Positions 1 through 7,952 of a stretch of 10,129 bases of DNA are shown piece after piece; positions within the stretch are counted from its first letter, which is position 1; each line of letters begins with the position of its first letter. The notes below the pieces were generated by a model. That model searched no databases. It was not told the origin of the DNA and saw only the letters and a list, made by a program, of their open reading frames with translations. Source of the stretch: DSYF01 sp041181065 (lineage in GTDB: Bacteria > Verrucomicrobiota > Verrucomicrobiia > Limisphaerales > DSYF01); NCBI GenBank assembly GCA_041181065.1, contig JBEGQI010000150.1, positions 1 through 10,129 of the forward strand, written 5' to 3'. The translations under genes were made by a program, and so were the position numbers.

Positions 1-65
1 ACCAGCTTGGGATTTGGCCTTTGACCACCAGTTGATGGCGTATCCTCGACGAGCATCATTCCTGG

Positions 66-93
66 TTGTTGCGTTGGTGAAGGAGTTTATTCT
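66..93 (+). promoter_or_regulatory. Weak candidate promoter for the GH115 gene
   Basis: A TTGTTG box (66-71), a 16-base spacer and TATTCT (88-93) resemble a sigma-70 type promoter with 4 of 6 matches in the -10 box. Initiation would fall near base 100, leaving a leader of about 20 bases before the ATG at 121. The spacer holds an AAGGAG (80-85), which looks like a ribosome binding site but lies 35 bases before the ATG. Promoter and ribosome site cannot both be right as drawn. The other 120 bases before the gene contain no recognisable coding sequence. Confidence 0.2.
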
Positions 94-120
94 ATACGCG
101 TCCTCCAAAACGCAATATCC

Positions 121-2637
121 ATGTCTATGCTCAAAACTTTGAAACTTGGCCTGCTTTTCACCTTGGGAGCGATGGCATGCAGTCTTTCGATGGCAGCAGG
201 GCAGCAACCTGCGCCCGTAAGTTCGGCGACTAGGCTGATTGCACTCCCAGTTTGCTACACCACCAAGCCAGGTGATTTAAATCTGGTCGCGAATGGGCAA
301 GCGGCCGATGTGTATTGCGCTCCGGGAGATTTTCAAGTGGTGCGAATCGCAGCCGACTGTCTGGCAGCCGATCTGGAGCGGGTCACGGGCAAGCGACCAA
401 CCTTGAAGACCAACGCGACAGTTTTAGGCAAACAAGCCGTGATTGTTGGCACGCTTGGAAGGAATGCGATCATCGACCGGCTTGTTGCCGAAGGGAAAAT
501 TGGCGCGCAGGAAATTTTCGGCCAGTGGGAGTCGTTCATCATCCAAACGGTCCAGAATCCGCTTCCCGGGGTGGAGTCCGCTTTGGTGATAGCGGGCAGC
601 GACCGGCGGGGCACGGCGTTTGGCGTATTCACTCTTTCTGAAGCCATGGGCGTGTCCCCGTGGAATTGGTGGGCGGACGTGCCTCCAACGCGGCGCACAG
701 AACTAGCCGTCGGCGCGACGCGGATTGTGAGCGGTCCGCCGTCGGTCAAGTATCGCGGCATTTTCATCAACGACGAGGATTGGGGAATGCACCCTTGGGC
801 GGCAAAGACGTTTGAGCCTGAGGTCGGGGACATCGGACCAAAGACTTACGCCAAGGTGTTTGAACTTCTGCTGCGGTTGAAGGCGAATTACCTCTGGCCC
901 GCGATGCACGAATGCACACGTGCGTTCAATTCGATTCCGGAGAACAAGATCGTGGCTGACGACTACGCCATTGTCATGGGCAGTTCGCACGCGGAGCCGA
1001 TGCTCTACAACAATGCCTCGGAATGGAAGCTGCCGAAGAACCAGTATAACTATGAGACCAACGCCGGAGCCATCAAGGCGGTCTGGGAAAAGCGGGTCCA
1101 AGAGAACGGTCGATATGAAAATACCTACACGATTGGCACCCGTGGGATTCATGACAGTCCGATGCAGGGTGGGGCCAGCATCGCCGACAAGCGCAGGCTG
1201 CTGGAACAGGTCTTCGCCGACCAACGCGAGATGCTCGCCCGGCATGTGAATCCGAAGGTCGAGCAGGTGCCGCAAATCTTCGTGCCCTACAAGGAAGTGT
1301 TGCCGATTTATCGGCGCGGTTTGAAAGTGCCCGATGATGCGACGCTTTTGTGGGTGGATGACAACCATGGTTACATCCGTCAGCTTTCGACGGCCCAAGA
1401 GCGTCAGCGCAGCGGTGGGTCGGGTGTTTATTATCACGTTTCGTATTATGGCAAGCCTGAGGATTATTTGTGGCTTGAAAGCACGCCGCCCGCTCTCGTG
1501 TGGGAGGAAATGCACAAGGCATTCGAGAACGGCGCCGATCGCCTTTGGGTGCTGAACGTCGGCGATATCAAGCCCGCGGAAATCGCCATGGAATTCTTCC
1601 TGCGCATGGCCTGGGATATCCGGCCGTGGCAAGCCGACGCTCAACCGAAATTCTTGACCGAATGGTCCGCGTGCACATTCGGGGATGAGCACGCTTCAGA
1701 GATTGCTGCCGTGCTGGAAGAATACTATCGGCTCAATTTCCCCGCCAAACCTGAGCACATGCACCTCGCGACATTCACGGACAATTACGGCGAGATTGAG
1801 CTGCGGCTGAAAAGGTTCTCGGCCCTGGTTCGCCAAGCGGAAGCGATTGAGCAGACCTTGCCCAAGGAAATGAGGGACTCCTTTTTCGAGCTGGTGCTTT
1901 ATCCTGTGCGCGGCGCAGCGCTGGCCAACCGCATGCACCTCAGCAAGGAACCTGCCGATGCGTCGCGGGCCTATGATCAGTTGCAAGCAGAGACTGACTA
2001 TTACAACAAAGCGGTGGTAGGTGGAAAATGGCGGCACATGATGTTTGCCAATCCGCGCAACCGGCCTGCGTTGAGGAAGGCGGCGATCACGAATTCGCCG
2101 GTCCGAGTCGCCCTCGAATCCGCGCCGGTCAGCGCGCCGCGGGGATACATCTCGTTTGAAGCTGAATTACCGACGCGTGAGATTGCGGGCGACCGTGCAG
2201 CATGGAAGATCATTTCAGGACTTGGGCGGTCAGGTGATTCCATCGCGCTCTTGCCCACTACCGTAAGCCCTGCTTCAGACGCAGCCTTGGAATACAATTT
2301 TAACCTGACGAACAGCTCCACTCTGAGAGCGATTATTTACAGTTTGCCCACCTTGGCGATCAACTCAGGCGTCAAGGCGCGCTATTCGGTGAACCTCGAT
2401 GGGAACGAGGCCGAGGTCATCGACATCGCAACTTCAGAATTCAGCCAGGAATGGTCGGCTAACGTGCTGCGCGGTGCCGCGATCCAAACAAGCAAACCGG
2501 TCCATGCCACGCCTGGCAAACACACGCTCAGATTGCATCCAATTGATCCAGGATTGGTGTTCGACAAGGTTGTGATCGATCTGGGGGGATTGTTGCCCAC
2601 GCACCTCGGTCCGCCGACGACGCCAGTTGATCCCTGA
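121..2637 (+). CDS. Secreted GH115 xylan alpha-1,2-glucuronidase
   Basis: This 838-residue protein matches glycoside hydrolase family 115, which removes glucuronic acid or 4-O-methylglucuronic acid alpha-1,2-linked to xylan. Residues 1-26 are a Sec-type signal (positive start, hydrophobic core, SMAA cleavage zone), so the enzyme acts outside the cytoplasm. An N-terminal alpha/beta domain is followed by the catalytic barrel, with family-typical stretches FINDEDWG (215-222), LKANYLWPAMHE (253-264), FVPYKEVLP (387-395) and WVDDNHGYI (411-419). From memory, Glu392 and Asn415 align in spacing with catalytic Glu375 and Asn398 of Bacteroides ovatus BoAgu115A. A helical region follows, then a beta-sandwich GH115 C-terminal domain from about residue 673, ending in the usual HLGPP. 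Length is normal and no frame break is seen. The ATG at 121 (or 127) is the first standard start after an in-frame stop at 22-24. No ribosome site lies at the right distance. The gene converges on uxuA-xylA, which fits glucuronoxylan use. Confidence 0.93.
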   Translation: MSMLKTLKLGLLFTLGAMACSLSMAAGQQPAPVSSATRLIALPVCYTTKPGDLNLVANGQAADVYCAPGDFQVVRIAADCLAADLERVTGKRPTLKTNATVLGKQAVIVGTLGRNAIIDRLVAEGKIGAQEIFGQWESFIIQTVQNPLPGVESALVIAGSDRRGTAFGVFTLSEAMGVSPWNWWADVPPTRRTELAVGATRIVSGPPSVKYRGIFINDEDWGMHPWAAKTFEPEVGDIGPKTYAKVFELLLRLKANYLWPAMHECTRAFNSIPENKIVADDYAIVMGSSHAEPMLYNNASEWKLPKNQYNYETNAGAIKAVWEKRVQENGRYENTYTIGTRGIHDSPMQGGASIADKRRLLEQVFADQREMLARHVNPKVEQVPQIFVPYKEVLPIYRRGLKVPDDATLLWVDDNHGYIRQLSTAQERQRSGGSGVYYHVSYYGKPEDYLWLESTPPALVWEEMHKAFENGADRLWVLNVGDIKPAEIAMEFFLRMAWDIRPWQADAQPKFLTEWSACTFGDEHASEIAAVLEEYYRLNFPAKPEHMHLATFTDNYGEIELRLKRFSALVRQAEAIEQTLPKEMRDSFFELVLYPVRGAALANRMHLSKEPADASRAYDQLQAETDYYNKAVVGGKWRHMMFANPRNRPALRKAAITNSPVRVALESAPVSAPRGYISFEAELPTREIAGDRAAWKIISGLGRSGDSIALLPTTVSPASDAALEYNFNLTNSSTLRAIIYSLPTLAINSGVKARYSVNLDGNEAEVIDIATSEFSQEWSANVLRGAAIQTSKPVHATPGKHTLRLHPIDPGLVFDKVVIDLGGLLPTHLGPPTTPVDP

Positions 2638-2706
2638 GTTGCAGACGTTGGGCGCGATGGATTCCTGAGCGCTTGTGGCCTTGTCTTTCTCCGGACGTTC
2701 TAAGGT

Positions 2707-3792
2707 CTACGATTGAAAGCCCCGTTCGCCGTTGATGAGTTGCAAGCCAGCACGCATGTAGCCGAGCGCGTAAGCCATGCCCGCGTGCCACGGTGCGGCA
2801 CAACTCATCTGCGGCGCGTGATCGGGGATCAGCACGCCGGTGAAATTATTTTTCTTCAGGATGCGCAGCACGCGGAGGATGTCCACCGCGCCTTCATCGA
2901 TGAATGTTTCTTTGTAGTGCGGCACCTTGTCACGCACATTGCGCAAGTGAACGTAGCCGAGCTTGCCCTGACGGCTGTAAGTATCCACCACGTCGTAGAT
3001 GTTGCCTTCGGTCATCTCGGCAAGCGTGCCAACGCAAAACTCCAGCGCGTTGCGCGGGCTCGGCTTGAGGTCGATCAACTTCTGGTAAAGACGCGGTTGA
3101 TGCACCAGACGCGGCTGTGCGCGAACCGTCGGCATCGGCGGATCATCGGGATGTGCGGCCATGGTGACACCCGCTTCTTCGGCGACGGGGATGATCGCAT
3201 CCAAAAAATCTTTCAAGCGCGCCCACAACTGTTCCTGCGTCGCCGACGGGACAGTTCCCGCCGCAGCGTTGCGGTCGTATATCATGTTCCAAACCATGCC
3301 GTTCGGCAGCGGTTTATCGTATGGGCCATCCATGCCGACAGCCTCGGCATCGCCGCGCGCGAACGGACCCTTCACACGTCCGGCAACGCCTGCGATGGAG
3401 AAGTTGTAACCGAACACGGGAATGCCCGCCTTGCCGATGTTGCGGATGAGCTGCTTGAGATTTTCGAGCTGCTGCGCTTTCTTCGGTCCATCGAGCAAGA
3501 CATCGTGCCAGTGCGCGGGGTCGAAGTTCTCAATGGCTTCGAGTTGAAGACCGTTGGCCTCAACGTCGCGCTTGATGGCAGCGAGTTCTTCGTAACTCCA
3601 GATCTTGTTCGGGTCGCCCGCAAGTCCCCAGCCGGAATCATCGCCGACCGGCTGGTCGCCTGGCAAGTTGCTGCGCGACGAACGGAAGTAATCCACGAGG
3701 TGGATGACCAAGTGCGTGCAGCCACATTGCCGGGCGAACCGGTAATGCTCGGCGTTGAGTTGATGCCGATAGAGACCGAGGCCGAGCTTCAT
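2707..3792 (-). CDS. uxuA: D-mannonate dehydratase
   Basis: The 361-residue product matches UxuA, which dehydrates D-mannonate to 2-keto-3-deoxy-D-gluconate in cytoplasmic glucuronate breakdown. The fold is a xylose-isomerase-like TIM barrel. Visible family motifs are HPDDPP (214-219), EFCVGTLAEM (251-260), YVHLRNV (280-286) and PDHAPQM (323-329). His214, Cys253, His282 and Asp324 have nearly the spacing I recall for the Mn ligands of Streptococcus suis mannonate dehydratase (His199, Cys237, His266, Asp310), with His325 next to the last as the catalytic histidine. It is somewhat shorter than E. coli UxuA (about 394). The ATG at 3792 lies 2 bases after the xylA stop, so the two genes are almost surely co-transcribed and translationally coupled. 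No Shine-Dalgarno is seen. Placement opposite an alpha-glucuronidase supports the uronate role. A divergent sugar-acid dehydratase of the same superfamily is the main alternative. Confidence 0.9.
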   Translation of the reverse strand: MKLGLGLYRHQLNAEHYRFARQCGCTHLVIHLVDYFRSSRSNLPGDQPVGDDSGWGLAGDPNKIWSYEELAAIKRDVEANGLQLEAIENFDPAHWHDVLLDGPKKAQQLENLKQLIRNIGKAGIPVFGYNFSIAGVAGRVKGPFARGDAEAVGMDGPYDKPLPNGMVWNMIYDRNAAAGTVPSATQEQLWARLKDFLDAIIPVAEEAGVTMAAHPDDPPMPTVRAQPRLVHQPRLYQKLIDLKPSPRNALEFCVGTLAEMTEGNIYDVVDTYSRQGKLGYVHLRNVRDKVPHYKETFIDEGAVDILRVLRILKKNNFTGVLIPDHAPQMSCAAPWHAGMAYALGYMRAGLQLINGERGFQS

Positions 3793-3794
3793 CG

Positions 3795-5111
3795 TCAGAT
3801 GAACTCGTTGATGAGGTTCTCGAGGAATTCCTGGCGGCCGCTGGCATTCGCGTCGGCTTCGCCCTTCTTGAGCATGTAAGCCTCAAGTTCCTTGAAACCG
3901 ACCTTGCCCGCTTCGATCTTCGCGCCGATGCCGGAATCCCAGCTAGCGTAGCGGTTCTTCACGAAGTCGGCGAGACGTCCGTCCTTGCGGATGGCGGCGG
4001 CGATTTTCAGCCCGCGCGCGAACGCATCCATGCCGCCGATGTGCGCGTGGAACAGGTCGATGGGCTCGAAGCTTTCGCGGCGCACCTTCGCATCGAAATT
4101 CACGCCGCCCGTCTTGAAGCCGCCGTATTTCAGGATGCTCAACATCGTGTAAGTCGTGAGATAGATGTTCGTCGGGAACTGGTCCGTGTCCCAGCCGAGC
4201 AACTCGTCGCCCGTATTCGCGTCGATGGAGCCGAGCGCGTTTGCCGCGCCCGCGACTTCGAGTTCATGCTGCATCGTATGGCCTGCGAGAGTCGCGTGGT
4301 TCGTCTCGATGTTCAGCTTGAAGTGCGGCAACAGCCCGTGTTCGCGCAGGAAGTTCAGGCACGCGGCAGAATCAGAATCGTATTGATGCTTGGTGGGTTC
4401 CTTCGGTTTCGGCTCGATGTAGAACTGCCCTTTGAAACCGATCTTCTTCTTGTAATCCACCGCCATGTGCAGGAACGCCGCGAGATGCTCCTGTTCGCGC
4501 TTGAGGTCGGTATTGAGCAACGTCTGATAGCCTTCGCGGCCGCCCCAGAATGTGTAGCCTTCGCCGCCGAGTTCCTTCGTCACTTCCATCGCCTTCTTCA
4601 CCTGCGCCGCGGCGTAGGCGAAGACATCGGCGTTGCAGCTCGTGCTGGCGCCATGGGCATAACGCGGATTGGAGAACGCGTTCGCTGTGCCCCAGAGCAA
4701 CTTGATGCCGGTGCGCTTCTGCTCTTCCTTCAACACCTTCGCGACGGCGTCAAAATTCTTGTTCGACTCGGCGAGCGTCTTGCCTTCGGGCGCAACGTCG
4801 CGGTCATGCCAGCAATAGTAGGGCGCGCCGAGCTTGTCGATGAACTCGAACGCCACGCGCACGCGGTTCTGCGCGTTGGCGACGGAGTTGGAACCGTCGT
4901 CCCAAGGACGCTGCATCGTGCCCGCGCCGAACGGGTCGCTGCCGGTGCCGCGGAACGTGTGCCAGTAAACGACCGCGAAGCGCAGGTGGTCGCGCATGGT
5001 CTTGCCAGCGACGACTTCATCGGCGTTGTAATGCTTGAATGCGAGCGGGTTCTTGGACTTCGGTCCTTCGTAACGGATTTTCGAGATGTTCGGGAATGCG
5101 GATTTGCTCAT
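3795..5111 (-). CDS. xylA: Xylose isomerase
   Basis: XylA converts D-xylose to D-xylulose in the cytoplasm, using two divalent metal ions. The 438-residue length is typical of the longer class II enzymes such as that of E. coli (440). The catalytic WHDRD motif places His102 and Asp105. Metal-site residues Glu233, Glu269, His272, Asp297, Asp308, Asp310 and Asp340 are all present, at E. coli numbering plus one. Signature stretches include WGGREGY (189-195), YIEPKPKEPTKHQYD (231-245) and GGVNFDAK (335-342). It is the first gene of a minus-strand operon with uxuA. The ATG at 5111 gives the family N-terminus and has no clear Shine-Dalgarno; the leader just upstream is AT-rich. The sequence appears intact. 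The family assignment is very secure. In vivo it most likely serves xylose released from xylan, inferred from the neighbouring GH115 gene. Confidence 0.97.
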   Translation of the reverse strand: MSKSAFPNISKIRYEGPKSKNPLAFKHYNADEVVAGKTMRDHLRFAVVYWHTFRGTGSDPFGAGTMQRPWDDGSNSVANAQNRVRVAFEFIDKLGAPYYCWHDRDVAPEGKTLAESNKNFDAVAKVLKEEQKRTGIKLLWGTANAFSNPRYAHGASTSCNADVFAYAAAQVKKAMEVTKELGGEGYTFWGGREGYQTLLNTDLKREQEHLAAFLHMAVDYKKKIGFKGQFYIEPKPKEPTKHQYDSDSAACLNFLREHGLLPHFKLNIETNHATLAGHTMQHELEVAGAANALGSIDANTGDELLGWDTDQFPTNIYLTTYTMLSILKYGGFKTGGVNFDAKVRRESFEPIDLFHAHIGGMDAFARGLKIAAAIRKDGRLADFVKNRYASWDSGIGAKIEAGKVGFKELEAYMLKKGEADANASGRQEFLENLINEFI

Positions 5112-5443
5112 GTGGCTTTGTGCGATTTATCTTTTAACATCTAAACTTGATTCTGAAACTACCTCGCCTCTTGAACTGAAGGCGTTACTCTTGACGACTA
5201 TTCTCTGAAATGCGTTTGCCGGGTCAATCATCCAGACATCCAAAATTGGACAAATGATTCGCCGGATTGTGCTTGCCTGAGGGATTCCGTTTCTAATTGG
5301 CAAGCGAGCCCGCATTTACGGCAGGCTATTCTATGCGTTCAGGATTTCCTATCCGACAAATGGCGGATTCGAGCGAGGCTGGAGAAATCGGTAACTCTTA
5401 AATTGATTCTCGGTGGGGGTTTTTACGCGTTCAGAGAAGAGTT
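5112..5443. other. Intergenic region before xylA, no convincing gene
   Basis: This 332-base stretch separates the xylA start from tRNA-Glu. A 62-codon minus-strand reading frame (5127-5315) is open, but it has no recognisable motif or ribosome site and I do not call it a gene. The half nearest xylA is AT-rich and should hold the operon promoter, although no clear -35/-10 pair stands out. Possible regulatory marks are a TCCAA-AA-TTGGA near-palindrome (5239-5250), a 7-base inverted repeat (5271-5277 with 5299-5305), and a repeated gacaaatg (5249-5256 and 5355-5362). No clear terminator was found for the tRNA gene. Confidence 0.5.
5271..5305. repeat. Inverted repeat GCTTGCC / GGCAAGC upstream of xylA
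   Basis: GCTTGCC at 5271-5277 is the exact reverse complement of GGCAAGC at 5299-5305, with a 21-base spacer. It lies 160-195 bases upstream of the xylA start. It could be a two-half-site operator or a weak hairpin. It lacks a T-tract on either side, so a terminator is unlikely. A chance 7-base match cannot be excluded. Confidence 0.3.
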
Positions 5444-5518
5444 TGGCGACCCTACCGGGACTCGAACCCGGGCTACCTCCGTGAAAGGGAGGTGTCCTAA
5501 CCGCTAGACCATAGGGTC
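5444..5518 (-). tRNA. tRNA-Glu (anticodon UUC)
   Basis: Read on the minus strand, the 75-base gene folds into a full cloverleaf. Acceptor arms GACCCTA and TAGGGTC pair over 7 bases, followed by discriminator G and an encoded CCA. The D-stem is GTCT/GGAC. The anticodon stem CCTCC/GGAGG encloses loop CTTTCAC, giving anticodon TTC. The T-stem is CCGGG/CCCGG with loop TTCGAGT. The D-arm and the ACACC-to-anticodon region closely resemble E. coli tRNA-Glu as I recall it. It decodes GAA and GAG. It stands alone between the feo operon and xylA with its own promoter-like sequence upstream. Confidence 0.97.
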
Positions 5519-5531
5519 GCAAAGGGCCGTC

Positions 5532-5559
5532 ATCTTAGGAATGAAGCGCCACTTGTCAC
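5532..5559 (-). promoter_or_regulatory. Candidate promoter of tRNA-Glu
   Basis: On the minus strand GTGACA (5559-5554), a 16-base spacer and TAAGAT (5537-5532) precede the mature tRNA 5' end at 5518. Both boxes are close to sigma-70 consensus. The expected start site falls a few bases before the mature tRNA, as is usual. The pair lies just beyond the feoB stop (5576), which has no clear hairpin terminator after it, so some read-through from feoB is also possible. Confidence 0.5.
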
Positions 5560-5575
5560 GAAAAAATCCGGCAAA

Positions 5576-7948
5576 TCATTGGAGGCCGAGCAGCGCGCCC
5601 AGATGACGCGTCGCAAAAGCCAGTGTCCACGCCAGCGTGCCCATGTAAAGCCACTGGACTGCAGGCCATTTCCACGAGTTCGTCTCGCGGCGCACGATGG
5701 CAACCGTGCTGACGCATTGCAGCGCGAAGACGTAGAAAACCATCAGCGTGATTCCGGTCAGCGTCGAATAGACCCGGGTGCCGTCGGGGCGTGTTTGTTG
5801 TCGCAGGGTTTGGACCAGCGTTTTCATGTTGGCGTATTCGTCTGCGTCGGATTGCTCGACGCTGTAAACAGTGGCCATGGTGCTGACGAAGACTTCGCGC
5901 GCGGCAAAGGACCCGATGATGCCGATACCCATCTTCCAATCGAAACCAAGCGGGGCGATGAGCGGTTCGATCAGATGGCCTGCTCGGCCTGCAAAGCTGT
6001 TGCGCAGTTGTTGGCTTGCCAATTCAACTTCAAGCTTCTTCTCGATTTGATCTTTGCGCTCAAAGAATGGAATGAGTTCGCTGTTGGTTCCCATTATTGA
6101 GGCCTTTGCAATTACCGATTGAATCGCTTCTGGAGTGGGATCCTCTAACCTGAATTGACCGGTTAGCAAATCTTTCGCCGCTTGCTTGAGTTGGGTTTCC
6201 TTTTGCTCAGCAATTCGCGGATCTTTTGGATAAGTCGCCAGGAACCAAAGCAGGATGTTGATGCCGAGAATGACCGTGCCGGCACGGGTGAGGAAGAGTT
6301 TCGAGCGGTCCCAGATGTGACGCAGGATGACTTTCAGCACGGGCATCTTGTAAGGCGGCAGTTCGAGGATGAGCATTGGAGTTTCGCCGCGCAGCAACGT
6401 CTTCTTGAACAGCCACGCCATCAGGAGCGCGACGATGATACCGAGCAGATACATCGCGAGCATCGTCAGGCCGCGCAGGCCGAGGAAGCCGAAGAGATTG
6501 AACTTGGTGAAGCCGAGGTTGAGTTGCGCGCTCAGGTTGCCGAGCACGCGGTCGGGAATGCAGGCGCCGATGAGCAGCGTGTAAACGGGCAGACGCGCGG
6601 AACAACTCATCAACGGCGCGACGAGGATCGTCACGAGCCGGTCCTTCGGCGTCTCGATGGTGCGCGTGGCCATGATGCCCGGAATCGCGCAGGCAAACGA
6701 ACTCAGCATCGGGATGAAGCTCTTGCCGTGCAGACCGACCTTGCTCATCAGGCGGTCCATGAGAAACGCCGCGCGGGCCATGTAACCGGTGTCTTCAAGA
6801 AACCCGATGAACATGAAGAGCATCAAGATTTGCGGCAGGAAGACGATGACGCCGCCGACGCCAGCGATGACGCCATCCACGAGCAGGCTGCGCAAGTCGC
6901 CGGGAGACATCAGCCCGCTGATTTGTTCGCCCGCCCACTTCACGCCACCTTCAAGCCACGCCATCGGGTAGCCCGCGAAGACGAAGATGCACTGGAACAT
7001 CACCGCCATGATGGCGATGAAGATAAGCGTGCCCCAAATCTTGTGAGTGAGGATGCGGTCGAGTTTGTCGCTGAGCAGTTCGCCTTCCGGTGCGACCTCA
7101 GTCGTAACGGATTGCTGGATTTCAGCGACGGAACCGTAGCGGGCTTCGATCGCGGCTCCACGCCAATCTACATTCGCGGCATCGAGGCGTTGGCGGGCGG
7201 CAGCAATGGCGTCGGTGAAAGACTTCGCGTAGCCGCTGTTCTCCGCGGCGAGGACGCGCTCGTTGGTCAGGACAAGCAACGCCTCGGCGCGGGCGCGGGC
7301 GGAAGGAAGTTTGGATTGGGTAGCCAGTTCCTTCGCGAGTGCGGCGACTTCAGTCTCCAGTTCGCGGGGCAACGGGCAAAATGTCTTCGGCTCAGCGGGT
7401 GACGGCTTTTGCAAGGCCGCCACCATCGCAGAACGCAATTCCGCGAGGCCGCAGTTGATGCTCGCGACGATCGGGACGACGGGCACGCCGAGTTTTTGCG
7501 CGAGCGCCTCGGTGTCGATGGTGTGGCCGTTCGCTTCGGCGACGTCCACCATGTTCAACGCCAAAATGGTGCGGCGACCGAGTTCGATGACCTGCGTGGC
7601 GTAGTAGAGATTGCGCTGGAGGTTCGACGCGTCCACGACCACGACGATGAGCGCGGGCGCGGGCAGTTCCGGCAGGCGATTCAGCAACACGTCGCGCGAG
7701 ACTTGCTCGTCCACGGATTGCGGCGCGAGGCTGTAGGTGCCGGGCAAATCCACCACGCGCAAATCCATTCCGGCAGGCGCGGCGAGAAGTTTGCCTTCCT
7801 TGCGTTCGACGGTGACGCCGGCGTAATTCCCGACCTTAGCGCGCAATCCGGTGAGCGCATTGAAGAGTGTCGTCTTGCCGCAATTCGGATTGCCCGTGAG
7901 CGCGATATAGGTCGTGCCGGTGGCAGGAGTGTTCGACGGGGCGGACAT
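5576..7948 (-). CDS. feoB: Ferrous iron transporter, GTPase membrane protein FeoB
   Basis: FeoB moves Fe2+ across the cytoplasmic membrane and is controlled by its N-terminal G domain. G motifs are visible: G1 GNPNCGKT (19-26), G2 NYAGVTVE (41-48), G3 DLPG (67-70), G4 NMVD (132-135) and a G5-like VASINCG (161-167). A helical spacer follows, then a polytopic core from about residue 303 with gate motifs FIPMLSSFACAIPGIMATRT (411-430) and MSCSARLPVY (447-456), and the conserved SFAGRAGHLIEPLIAPLGFDWK region (651-672). Membrane cysteines include Cys420, Cys449 and Cys745. The 790-residue length is normal to slightly long. A charged stretch at about 572-648 lies between membrane segments and seems longer than in many FeoBs. 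The ATG at 7948 is 4 bases after the feoA stop without a Shine-Dalgarno, so translation is probably coupled. No FeoC follows. Confidence 0.97.
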   Translation of the reverse strand: MSAPSNTPATGTTYIALTGNPNCGKTTLFNALTGLRAKVGNYAGVTVERKEGKLLAAPAGMDLRVVDLPGTYSLAPQSVDEQVSRDVLLNRLPELPAPALIVVVVDASNLQRNLYYATQVIELGRRTILALNMVDVAEANGHTIDTEALAQKLGVPVVPIVASINCGLAELRSAMVAALQKPSPAEPKTFCPLPRELETEVAALAKELATQSKLPSARARAEALLVLTNERVLAAENSGYAKSFTDAIAAARQRLDAANVDWRGAAIEARYGSVAEIQQSVTTEVAPEGELLSDKLDRILTHKIWGTLIFIAIMAVMFQCIFVFAGYPMAWLEGGVKWAGEQISGLMSPGDLRSLLVDGVIAGVGGVIVFLPQILMLFMFIGFLEDTGYMARAAFLMDRLMSKVGLHGKSFIPMLSSFACAIPGIMATRTIETPKDRLVTILVAPLMSCSARLPVYTLLIGACIPDRVLGNLSAQLNLGFTKFNLFGFLGLRGLTMLAMYLLGIIVALLMAWLFKKTLLRGETPMLILELPPYKMPVLKVILRHIWDRSKLFLTRAGTVILGINILLWFLATYPKDPRIAEQKETQLKQAAKDLLTGQFRLEDPTPEAIQSVIAKASIMGTNSELIPFFERKDQIEKKLEVELASQQLRNSFAGRAGHLIEPLIAPLGFDWKMGIGIIGSFAAREVFVSTMATVYSVEQSDADEYANMKTLVQTLRQQTRPDGTRVYSTLTGITLMVFYVFALQCVSTVAIVRRETNSWKWPAVQWLYMGTLAWTLAFATRHLGALLGLQ

Positions 7949-7952
7949 GGGG

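Noticed and set aside
2..145. Plus-strand open frame entering from the left edge as the tail of an upstream gene
   Set aside because: The 47 codons show no recognisable protein end and overlap the GH115 start out of frame. They may be chance.
703..1692. Minus-strand open frame (329 codons) opposite the GH115 gene
   Set aside because: The plus strand carries continuous GH115 motifs over this span. The antisense product shows no motif or ribosome site.
2713..3879. Long plus-strand open frame (388 codons) opposite uxuA
   Set aside because: It runs antisense to a gene with intact active-site motifs. Its translation is rich in Arg, Val, His and Ala with no domain, as expected from codon bias of a GC-rich gene.
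4041..5144. Long plus-strand open frame (367 codons) opposite xylA
   Set aside because: XylA is full length with every metal ligand in place. The antisense product is low in information and unlike any family I know.
5127..5315. 62-codon minus-strand frame between xylA and tRNA-Glu
   Set aside because: It has no motif, no ribosome site and no coding-like composition, and it lies in the AT-rich leader of xylA.
5444..5518. tRNA-Glu as an integration site for a mobile element
   Set aside because: No integrase, no duplicated tRNA 3' end and no break in composition is seen on either side within the window.
6182..7402. Plus-strand open frame (406 codons) opposite feoB
   Set aside because: Composition is extreme (runs of Glu, Arg, His, Asp), the mirror of hydrophobic membrane codons. 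It is a shadow of feoB.
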